The notes beneath the pieces were generated by a model, which did no database searches, had not been told where the DNA came from, and saw nothing but the letters and a program-made list of their open reading frames with translations. 64,000 nucleotides of DNA from Gibbula magus (Eukaryota > Mollusca > Gastropoda > Trochida > Trochidae): contig OW388293.1 of NCBI GenBank assembly GCA_936450465.1, positions 82,916,134 to 82,980,133 of the forward strand. The letters are read 5' to 3'. The position numbers and the translations under genes are program-made. Each line of letters opens with the position of its first letter. Position 1 is the first letter of the stretch. Of the stretch, positions 52,149 to 62,203 are shown one piece after another.

Positions 52149-53959
52149 AAATCACTGGAATCACTCGCTCGATTGGACAGAGAAGAGATGTTTAAATCAA
52201 GTTCAGTTCAGTCGAGTTCAAGTAAACTAAAACAGAAAGCTAATTGTACTGGGTCTTGCAAAAAATACATGTTCATAACATAACAGTCTCTACAACAAAA
52301 CAATTTTTCTAAATTTGCTATTTTTGACGTTGTAAATCTATTTAGTTTATCCATTATTTTACATTTTCAATATAACATGGATCAAAATAGTATACAATAA
52401 ATAAACGACCGTCAATGGCAAGTCCTGAAAAGCAGTTAATTCAAGATATGGTATTGTAACAGCTCCAACTCCAGTTATTATCATGAGTGTATTATGGTGA
52501 ATTGTAAGCAGTTTACTTGTTTTAGAGGTGCACATGTTCAGGTCAGTTTTATATAGCAGCATTTGTGTCAGACTATATCATATGGTCTTTGACGTCATTC
52601 AAAAAATTTCAACTGATTAAAATGGAATGTAATCGTTAATAAAGAAAATTCAATTGATAGTGTTCTAGAAATAGTACATTGAATGATATGACATCCTCTC
52701 TAGGGTAATTTGGAGCTTGTAATAAAGCAATTGTTCCACCTGGCAGCTCGCAGGATTTGGAGAGTATTAATGCTGTCTTCTCTCAACATCAATGAACCTA
52801 AAGAGCCAGCACCAAAAGGGGAAAATGTGTGTAATATGAATAACGCATAATTTAATAAGAAAATCGTCAAAATGATTTGTATATGTTATTAAAAGAAATA
52901 TGCACTGATGAAATTGCAACAAATAAGGTAGCTGGTTATAGTTTCAATACCACCAATTTTTTTATTTGGTGCGAAACTCCAATCTGATCAGAGCATAAAA
53001 CAAAACTTCTTGGAATGGTGAATTATTACCAGAACAATTTATCAAACATTATATAGAATATAAATATTCAAATGTCTATAAAAACAAACAAACAAATGCA
53101 TAACCTCCCATCATACAATGAGAACTTAATTTCATCTATCTGAAGTGTACTACTGCAAAAACTATAATAATAAAAAAAATCACCCCACACGTTCAGAAAA
53201 CTATTATTTAAAGTTTCTTTACGCAATTACCAGAAAAGCCTCCAACAACTCCCAATCAAAACTGTTTTGGAAACTCATTTTATGAGGATCTTGGTAGTTT
53301 TATTGATGCATGTAATTCAAAACCATCACAGCGAGGGTTCTCTGAGACCAGGAAATGTCTGACATGCACAACTCAATTGTTCATACTAATCGTATTCCAC
53401 GAAATGCGTAGGGGGGAATGAAGTAAAAGGACTAAGAACGTTCAAAGATAAATTTTTTTAAATCCACACGCTTACAATCTTGGTTGAACACATATAATCT
53501 CATATTGAAAAGTGTCAATGACATTGTAGCCTTTGTGTTGATAATAACCGAACCAAAACTCATTTTCTGCATAATATCAGGTGACGCATAAATGGTATAG
53601 TAACAGTTTATATTGAATAGTTTGGTCGTTAACCTTTATCAAATGTTTCATCAAAAACAGGAACTGATGCCTGCAGTGATTATCCAACCAACTGTTAAGC
53701 AAAAGAGACTTGTCGGTCATTATAGCTCACAGATCTGTGAGATCTCGACTTCAAGTAGTGTTATTACTCAGCAGTACATTGACCTTCACAACGGCTGATT
53801 TACCTCTCACACATAAACGTCTTTGAAGTTGGCATATCAGTTAAATAGACTCGGAATCAATTTGTACCATGGATTGCAGTTATCTCTTAAATGATTTGAA
53901 AGTAATTGATGAGAGATGAGTAACTGATAATTGAACTAATAAAGATCCAGGGATATATA

Positions 53960-54595
53960 GGTAGAATTATTAGTTCAAACAACTACTTATTCTGATTCTG
54001 ATACAATCTATCACTTTGTAATGTTAAATCATCTATTTTTGCAAAACGTATACGAGTTGTCAAAGTAACAAATTCGTGTATCTTCTTCCATTTACAGAAC
54101 CTCAAACATATTTTCCTACTAAAGTTCCATATACAGATGTTAAACCTGCTATTAAAGCTTACATTAAACAACGTTTGAAGTCCCAATGGGACCTACAACA
54201 GCATAACAAACTTCACACTATTCAACCTCATTTAGGTTACAAATCTCTATCTTCTTTTACCCGGAAGGAAGCGTGTGTCCTACGACACACGCATTTAACA
54301 CATTCTTTTATTTTAAAGGGGGAATATCCTCAATTGTGTGTTCCTTGCCAGTGTCCCCTCACTGTTCAACACATTTTATATGAGTGTTGGGACACTGCAC
54401 ATATTAGGGAAACTTTTAACCCCAACATTTCTATTTCTGTTTAAAGGCAGTAAACCTTTTTGACAAATTATAACTTTTATACAAAATTTGTGATAATTTG
54501 CTGGTGTTTTTAAGGCCTTCGTGTCGTACTCTTTCTGCTTTTGCAAACCTTTTTAAATTAGGCAAATAAATTAAATATCTCGCCGCTAAAGGACA
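53960..54595 (+). mobile_element. 3' fragment of a non-LTR retrotransposon (LINE)
   Basis: Present in R copy i but not in copy g. It contains the very C-terminal coding part of a LINE (see 54076-54444) followed by about 150 bp of 3' untranslated sequence ending near ATCTCGCCGCTAAAGGAC. It is 5'-truncated, as LINE copies usually are. Limits are approximate. Confidence 0.7.
54076..54444 (+). pseudogene. LINE ORF2 C-terminal fragment (I/Jockey-type tail)
   Basis: A 122-codon frame whose residues from about 10 on resemble the tail of RNase-H-bearing non-LTR retrotransposon polyproteins. It has a QWDLQQHNKLHTIQP segment, a RHTHLTHSFIL segment typical of the 'GHTxLTHxxLL' region, and a zinc-knuckle-like CVPCQCPLTVQHILYEC (about 54337-54390). 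The reverse transcriptase and endonuclease are absent. It ends naturally at TAA. The first residues may be non-element sequence. The piece is non-functional. Confidence 0.75.
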
Positions 54596-56565
54596 ATCCA
54601 GGGAAAACTAAATGCTTTGTTCAACTGAACTTTAAATGTTATATTCAGAATGTCATATCTAAGATCTAGTTATAAATCAGGAATACTTAATTAAAAATGG
54701 TAAACAGGGGATGAGTGTGACAGGTAGCCTTATCAAAAGTTTGCTACAGCACTCTACTATACAAGATGTCAGGAGAACATCAGGATGCAAGACGAGTTCA
54801 CAGGTCAGATAAAGGATAGAGGTCGTTGTACCTGTGTTGCTTTGAATAATCTTTTTTATTTTAAGAACATAGATTGAATTTTAAACAACAAATTGAAGAA
54901 GCCTGTTTTGATCAAAGATTGTTTACAAAACGTTTAATTATGTAAGCTGTCAGTGTTTCACATTCGTGTTTGCAAGTTTATTACTTGTTTATTACAAAAT
55001 TTATTTTTTATTCATTTATAATTCATTGATGTCCGAGTGACTCTCAATTCTTTGACAAAATTGAGCACACGTTCGAAGGACCAATGTCCATTATTGAATG
55101 AAGAGATACTAGGACATGAACATACTATTTCCTTTTCAACAACTTTGAAAACGCAACACACTGACAATCAATCCAGTTTAACGTTCTCCCAGTTAACCTC
55201 CTGAATAATGTACGCAGTCAATAGCCCCCACTCTAGTATGCAGGATAGATTAGGTCTAGAAAAAAATGTTCACCAAACATTCAATGTATGTTTTAAACAG
55301 TGGTTCCATGTATATCGTTCTGAATAAATGATCCTTTTAGCATGAACTTATCTAAATGTAGAGTAAACTGGATTAGAGAGAGATGACCTAAATCACTCAA
55401 TCAAAGTTCACTGAAACTGATAGGATGTCGAATTAAACATTGCGTCCTTTAAACATGAAAGCAAATCGATGATTTGTATGATATTCTTTGAGCTAAGTTT
55501 AAAAAGCCAAATACATTTTTGCGAGTGGGTTAAATGTAGTGTTGAAGGTAGCGTTATGATCAATCGAAAGTTTTGGAATGGAAATGTTGGTGAATTAAAA
55601 TTTAAAATTAAAGATCTAAAGCTAGCAATTCGATTGGAATTCCCATATTGCTTTTAGTTTCTAGCCGCCAAATTGGTAGCGTTTGATAGTATCATTGTTT
55701 TTTGTTTTGGTTTGGATTTTTGAATATCAAAGTGACATTAAGTGTTTCAAATAACATGTTATTTGGGTTTGATATGTGCAGACATATCCCATGTGTTGAT
55801 TAAGTTCATATCATTTCACCTGACATGCATATTAATACCCAATCGCCAAATATAAATCAATAACTTGTTTTCAATGCACATCGAGCTTTATACAGAAAAC
55901 AAAATTATACGTCCCCTTAACACTTGTTTTAGATTAGTTTCCACATATTAAGTTTGAGTTATGACGTGCCTTTGGACGGTTTCATTTCGCTAACTTTCTG
56001 TGCTAGCCTATCACCGCATTACGAAGTCTGGTGCAGCACGCTGAAATGCAGCAAGGTTCAAAGTGTTGTCAGTGTTGGAGACAGAAAACTTAAAATCTCA
56101 ACAAAAAGGTGTCATTCTAGGACCATTCCTAAAATGTCATAATAATTTGTGTTGTATTTCAAACATGTGTAAGGAATTAGAAGAACAAGAGATTGGTAGA
56201 GTGATGAAACCTATTACAAATATGTATTTCCTCATGAACCACAGCATCATGATTTCCTCGCGATCATCTTCACAATGTCACACGCGTAACAAAAAGATTT
56301 CCATATCTTTTCCTTCCGCCCTTGACCTCAACCCTCACATTTTCAGTGCTAAGATTTTAACGTACTGCAGGCTAATCGGATAAGCCAATAAGAAGACAGT
56401 TGTATTGCCTCTGACTGTGTCGATCGTCCGCTTATTTTGAATTGGTTCCGAATGTAAACGGCGATTTCAATGGATGTATGTTAGCAGATGGTAAGGGACG
56501 TAACTCGCGATCACAATAGGTGTCGCTGATTCGTTTCACCACTTTTGCCTTGGTTGAAGGCAATG

Positions 56566-58088
56566 TAAAAAATAGAGCCATGGGCTCTGTAGCTCATCAG
56601 GATTTGATTTATTATCTTAGGTTGAATATCTAAGTTATCTCAAGTAATACATTGTTAACAAGCAAAAAATAGGTTTTTAGATCATGACCCCTGTGACCTG
56701 TATTTGGAGTCACAGGGTCACCAATCCTACAATTAAGAATCACCTTTGACCAAAGAGTGTCTACACAACTTTTCAGCTCTCTAGACCGTTTGGAACTGGA
56801 GAAGAAGATGAAAATAGGTTTTTGGGGTTGTGACCTCTGAGACCCCATTTGGGGTCACGGGGTCACGAAATCTACAATTTAGAATCCCCATTGGCCAAGG
56901 AGTCTGCACACAACTTTTCAGCTCTCTAGACCTTTTGGAACTTGAGAAGAAGATGATAATAGGTTTTTAAAGATGTGACCCCTGAGACCCCATTTGACGT
57001 CACGGGGTCACGAAATCTACAATTTAGAATCCCCATTACCCAAGGAGTCTGCACACAATTTTTCAGCTCTCTAGAACTTTTGAAACTGGAGAAGATGAAA
57101 ATAGGTTTTTAAGGTTGTGACCCCTGTAACCCCATTTGGGGTCATGGGGTCATTAATCTACAATTTAGAATCCCCATTAGCCAAGGAGTCTGCACACAAC
57201 TTTTCAGCTCTCTAGACCTTTTGGAACTGGAGAAGAAGATGAAAATAGGTTTTTAAGGATGTGACCCCTGTGACCCCATTTGAGGTCACGGGGTCACGAA
57301 ATCTACAATTTAGAATCCCCATTACCCAAGGAGTCTGCACACAACTTTTCAGCTCTCAAGAACTTTTGGAACTGGAGAAGAAGATGAAAATAGGTTTTTA
57401 AGGATGTGACCCCTGTGACCCCATTTGGGGTCATGGGGTCACGAAATCTACAATTTAGAATCCCCATGGGCCAAGGAGTCTGCACACAACTTTTCAGCTC
57501 TCTACAACTTTTGGAACTGGAGAAGAAGATGAAAATAGGTTTCTAAGGATGTGACCCCTGTGACCCCATTTGGGATCATGGTGTCACGAGATCTACAATT
57601 TAGAATCCCCATGAGCCAAGGAGTCTGCACACAATTTTTCAGCTCTCTAGACCTTTTGGAACTGGAGAAGAAGATGAAAATAGGTTTTTAAGGATGTGAC
57701 CCCTGTGACCCCATTTGGGGTCATGGGGTCACAAAATCTACAATTTAGAATCCCCATGGGCCAAGGAGTCTGCACACAACTTTTCAGCTCTCTAGACCTT
57801 TTGGAACTGGAGAAGAAGATGAAAATAGGTTTTTATGGATGTGACCCCTGTGACCCCATTTGGGGTCATGGGGTCACGAAATCTACAATTTAGAATCCCC
57901 ATTGGCCAAGGAGTCTGCACATAAAATTTCAGCTCTGTGGAGTCATTGGTTCTGGAGAAGAAGTCGAAAAAACGAAAAGTTTACGGATGGACGGACGGAT
58001 GGACGGACGGACGGATGGACGGATGGACGGACGCCGGACACCATGCCATGCCATAAGCCCATCGGGCCTTTCAGGCCTGATGAGCTAA
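56566..58088 (+). mobile_element. Helitron/Helentron-type non-autonomous element with tandem cores ('pearl'-like)
   Basis: The left end carries a short palindrome, AGAGCC-ATG-GGCTCT (56574-56588), and TAGCTCATCAGG (56590-56601). The middle is nine tandem units of about 145 bp (56665-57960). Then comes a GGACGGAT-type microsatellite (57983-58034), a 3' hairpin CATCGGGCCT-TTC-AGGCCTGATG (58060-58082), two bases, and CTAA (58085-58088). The last 12 bases CCTGATGAGCTA are the exact inverse of the left TAGCTCATCAGG. A hairpin just before a CTRR end, subterminal inverted repeats, a tandem core and an ACGG microsatellite match known non-autonomous Helentron-like elements. There is no replicase. The exact 5' base is uncertain. 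Confidence 0.78.
56665..57960. repeat. nine tandem 145-bp core units with GGGTCA motifs
   Basis: Starts of the AATAGGTTTTTA landmark fall at about 56667, 56813, 56959, 57101, 57246, 57391, 57535, 57681 and 57826, so the period is 142-146 bp. Each unit carries TGACCCC, ATTT, GGGGTCATGGGGTCAC or a near variant: one inverted and one direct pair of GGGTCA. Confidence 0.92.
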
Positions 58089-59000
58089 AAATGGAGAGAT
58101 CTCGATACATTTTCACCTTGCCGTGGGAAGATGGAAGCATCACGACACTTCCACATTCTGCAGATTTAAATTCCAAGATTGTCAGTTATTGGGCGATCTT
58201 AATCTATAGGTTTTATAAGTTGGCTGACTTTATCTTTTACCTTAGACGTTTCAATATTATTATGAAGGATTCCATGACGTAATATATATATTTTGATTTT
58301 TCAGATCCAGTGACTCTGAAAGCCTCTTGATTACACCACAATACAATACGTTTACGGTGCCCAAATATATTCCAATGTCAAAGCCATCGTAATTTAACGT
58401 TTCTATTATTATTTCCTTCCCTGAAAATGGTATCATTCAAAATATACTTGTTTCTTTCTTGAGATACTGACTTAACCAACTCACGTTCATATCAATACAA
58501 AATATTTTGATATTTTTTGTCAAAGCAGACCTTTGATGGTCTTATTTGGTCGCAGACTTGAAGGATATATCGCCGACGATCTGTGAAGATGCCAGCTCCT
58601 CTCCACGGCTCCGAGTAATGTTTACCTAAACCTGATGTGATCATATGGGAGTTGTGTGTTCTTTATTCAATAGCTTCAGACAAACACACTTTAAAACATT
58701 GCCAAATGTCTCAACATGATTGAAGCCAGTGTTTGATCAAATACATTACAGCACGAAACATCTTTTCCCCAAAGACATGTCAAAGTGCAAATGTATTAAA
58801 GAGCATATGGTTATCATGGATCGGGAAATTGTCAGATATTTTCCTCCTGAGAGATGGATATCGATGCAAATTGAGGATTAATGGATGACCGACCCATTGG
58901 ATACATTTTTCGAAGTTTCTTTCATAGGTCCTGCATCAAGAGGTTGACAATGATGTACATACGTGCCATTAACTGATGACCGAGTCACTGTAGACTTTTT

Positions 59001-59400
59001 CATAGGTCATGAGAAGAATACATGTTACTATAGGAATAAAATGACGTCATCATTTCCTGTGTTTCCGCCATTTTGAATGACGTCAAGGAGGGGCTCAGGT
59101 GACCTTTAGGTAACCTTGGAATGTATGGTCATGGGATCTATTATGACACATTTTTAATTTCTGTGATTATGTCATTTTGAATTACGTCAATGGGGATTCA
59201 GGTGACCTTTAGGTCACCTTAGAATGTATGGTCATGGGATCTATTATGATACATTTTAAAATTCTGTGATTATGTCATTTTGAATTACGTCAATGGGGAT
59301 TCAGGTGACCTTTAGGTCACCTTGGAATGTATGGTCATGGGATCTATTATGATACATTTTTAATTTCTGTTTTTTCTACCATTTTGAATGACAATAGTCA
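59001..59400. repeat. three tandem 103-bp units with palindromic AGGTCA pair
   Basis: The landmark CAGGTGACCTTTAGGT starts at 59096, 59199 and 59302. Units 2 and 3 contain the perfect palindrome AGGTGACCTTTAGGTCACCT; unit 1 has one change. CRE-type ATGACGTCAT and AATGACGTCA flank the array (59041, 59076 and 59430). Confidence 0.85.
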
Positions 59401-60707
59401 TTTCATGGAGATCTTTCTGCCATGTTTGAATGACGTCAGCCATTCAAATATATCTTCAATCAAAGCCTTCCATTTTTTGTTGTCATCAGCAATTTTCTAC
59501 CTGTCATATTTGACAGATGTCAACATTGATTGAACTTACGGGACAATGTATTTGACAGTTGTCATTAATACAAATGTTTAACTATTTTTTATTAAGAGCT
59601 TACTGAATGTTTTTAAAAATGAGTGGGATTACGAATGTTTTTGAATTCATATCCATACTAATTCATCTTCATACTACAACATTTAAGAAATTGTATAACA
59701 TTGACTGATGATAAATTTACCGAGATGTGATTGACCAGTGGTCAGTAAGTGTAGAAATGCCGACGGATGTGAACAGGATATAACATCTCAAGTACTCCTT
59801 CAGTTTGACCAGTCCCTATACTAAATAGGAAGTTATCACGAGCTGTCTGTACGAGCATATGCATCAACATTGATTCAATATTCAATCTGAAATAAAAGAC
59901 TTGCACTCAGTCTGCGCTATTCTAGAAAAGAGGTTGTAGATTGTCTACATATGGGGAACACATACTGACCACACTATGACAATAAAACAATAAAGGCAAC
60001 ATTTGTCTTAAAAACTGAGAGTGACTTAGAATATGTTTTAAAAGTGTGGAATAATGTAATGTTTTACTCCTATGTTAGTGACATGAATGAAGGATAACAT
60101 TTACCCTATGACAAATCCATGTGCCATCCGTAGCTTTATTTGTAGATTTATGTGTAGCTTTATTTGTAGATTTATTCATTCAAAAGGAGGAGAAAGGGAC
60201 ACAAAGCTTGATACAATAATATCAAAGTGAAGGACAATAATCAAGTCTATCATTTTCCATAAAGCTGCTTACAAACCCGTCGGGAGGACAACACCGACAC
60301 ACTGAATAGTCAGTGGTCATTTCCTTAATTACATAATGCGTTCTTATGCGCCCAGACAAGACTGTGGCCTTAGATTCATATAAATGAGCATAATTGTAAT
60401 ACCCTAGACTTTGCACAAGTCTGCTTAAAGTCTGAATACAATTTTCTGAAAAAATGTCATTTACAAGTGAATAGCGATATGATTTATTCTAAAATATTCA
60501 ATGAATACATTTGCGCTATCATTTCTGGAAAAATGTCACTTTATGGGGGTGTTTACGCAACTAATATGAGATAATGATACTGATAAAATGAGATATTGTT
60601 ATGGACTTGTTATGAGAGTAAGGTCTAAATATTTCTGACAATACAATCATTTTACATCTATCATGTTTTATTAAGATGAGAGACAAAATTGTGATCAACA
60701 TATAAAC
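59401..60707. other. stretch between R copy i and the polymerase control region
   Basis: No gene is recognised on either strand. A 24-bp unit (TGTAGCTTTATTTGTAGATT) is doubled at 60129-60178. The left end of the element carrying the polymerase must lie somewhere between about 59000 and 60708, but I cannot identify a terminal inverted repeat without the other end. Confidence 0.4.
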
Positions 60708-61185
60708 TTAAAGTGGGCACATCCTGTTTGTGGTAAATTGTTTAGACAGGTGGCCTTTCAGTCCATCACAAACTTTGCCAACTAACATACTTAAGTAGGA
60801 ACATCCTGTCTTTGGGTAAAAATATGACAGGCAGGCAGCTGGACTTTTAACCTGTCACAAAAATAGATTACTTAAAAGTGGGCACATCCTGTTTGTGGTA
60901 AAACTCTGACAGGCAGCTTGACTTTTGACCTGTCACAAATGTCATCAACAGATGTCCTTAAGTAGGCACATCCTGTTTGTGGTAAAACTCTGACAGGCAA
61001 CTTGACTTTTGACCTGTCACAAATGTCATCAACAGATGTCCTTAAGTAGGCACATCCTGTTTGTGGTAAAACTCTGACAGGCAGCTTGACTTTTGACCTG
61101 TCACAAATGTCATCAACCAATAAACTTAAGTAGGCACATCCTGTTTTGACTGACTGACAGGCAGGTGACCTTTTGACCCTATCAA
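60708..61185. repeat. six tandem ~84-bp units upstream of the polymerase (enhancer-like)
   Basis: Units begin CTTAA near 60708, 60790, 60871, 60957, 61041 and 61126, the last being partial. Each holds, in order, CACATCCTGTTTGTGGT (an ETS-like GGAT core next to a RUNX-type TGTGGT) and then TGACAGG. TTTTGACCTGTCA follows, so TGACAGG and CCTGTCA face each other as TALE-homeodomain-type sites. Units 3-5 are nearly identical. The array ends 7 bp before the TATA box. The minus-strand open frame across it is a by-product of the 84-bp period. Regulatory function is inferred. Confidence 0.85.
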
Positions 61186-61191
61186 TTCACC

Positions 61192-61198
61192 TATAAAA
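61192..61198 (+). promoter_or_regulatory. TATA box of the polymerase gene
   Basis: TATAAAA in CCTATAAAAATCC, directly after the 84-bp array and about 130 bp before a consensus splice donor. Transcription would be expected to start about 30 bp downstream, near 61222. Confidence 0.6.
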
Positions 61199-61221
61199 AT
61201 CCATGATTTCCCACAATTTTC

Positions 61222-61324
61222 ATTTCACCCTTTGACTGTTGAAGAAAGCATTTGCGTCATAGACAGCTGAAGAAAACCTAACATCCTGAACACCTAAGAG
61301 TTGGAAGATCCTAGATTTGTCAAG
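61222..61324 (+). other. inferred non-coding first exon
   Basis: It runs from the start site predicted by the TATA box to CAAG before the donor GTAAGT at 61325. It has no ATG-led frame that joins the polymerase frame. The start is a guess; the 3' end is well supported. Confidence 0.5.
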
Positions 61325-62104
61325 GTAAGTACTTAATTTTGGAAATTTACTGTAGTCCATATCATATCTTTATGGATTATCTTTAAACATGTGTTTCACA
61401 AGTATGATTCTTCCTGATCACAATGTTTGTTGTCCAGTAGACATAGAAGAATGTATAATGATTTCAATCTCCAATAGTTATTTAACTATTAGGGCAATGA
61501 GACAATAAAATAAATGCTCTTCAGTATATGTTATAATATTTTTTAATATGATCAGTCATGATATTCAGATACATAGGGAATCATTACAATACCTTTATAC
61601 CAAATATATTATATGGATAATTATTACTTGGAAATCACTATACTACATATAAATCTATTCAAAATTAGCTGTACACATATTAGACATAAACTAGTTACAG
61701 ACTTAAATTGAATATCATTATCATGGAAATATAATATAATATATGTAAACTCCTCTGAATCTCAAAACATTATGAGCTATGAAATTATCAGTTTTGACAA
61801 ATGAATCGATTTAATATATTATGAAATACTAACTATGTGACAAACATATATTTTCGAAACATTGTTGCCTAACTGTATGTTAGCGACAGTCTAATACTTT
61901 ATGTATTTAAAACTTACTATGAATTATACATTTTATCATGAACAAAAGCATACCAACGCTCTGTCTGTCAGGTAATGACATTATTATCAACAAAACTAAC
62001 TTTCACATTTATATATAATATGTTGAACTACAAACTGAAAATAAAAGCAGAAAAAAGAATTAAAATCATTAATATGTGACACTATATTTTGATTTTATTT
62101 TCAG
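61325..62104 (+). other. 780-bp intron in the 5' leader of the polymerase gene
   Basis: The donor CAAG|GTAAGT matches the animal consensus. The acceptor TTTTGATTTTATTTTCAG ends at 62104 with a pyrimidine-rich tract, and the next three bases are the ATG. The interior is AT-rich and has no long frame. Confidence 0.65.
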
Positions 62105-62203
62105 ATGGAATCAAGTCAATTTGATGAACTTGTTACACTATGCATTGAGGATGGAGAATTCTTCGACTGTGATGACTTGTGTGAAGAGATCAAAGATCGA
62201 TAA
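62105..62203 (+). other. 32-codon ATG-to-TAA segment in frame with the polymerase
   Basis: The segment encodes an acidic peptide beginning MESSQFDELVTLC and ends at TAA (62201). The amino-acid character stays polymerase-like on both sides of the stop, so it looks like a nonsense change. It could also be a real upstream frame if translation starts again at 62360. Confidence 0.6.

Larger units (their letters stand above)
49741..59000 (+). repeat. R repeat copy i (plus strand), heavily interrupted
   Basis: Collinear with copy g throughout, with extra material at 50274-50715 (foldback), about 51900-52560 (a block shared with copies e and f plus a G-rich run), 53960-54595 (LINE fragment) and 56210-58110 (Helitron-type element). 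A 16-bp unit TTATGAGGTAATTAA is tripled at 51575-51625 but single in copy g near 39068. The last shared block ends near 59000. No host gene is seen. Confidence 0.7.

Noticed and set aside
57860..58282. 140-codon frame across the microsatellite
   Set aside because: It reads through the Helitron-type element's ACGG microsatellite and 3' hairpin into R sequence; low-complexity residues and no domain.
60872..61120. 82-codon minus-strand frame with a 28-residue repeat
   Set aside because: A by-product of the 84-bp tandem array, whose period is a multiple of three.
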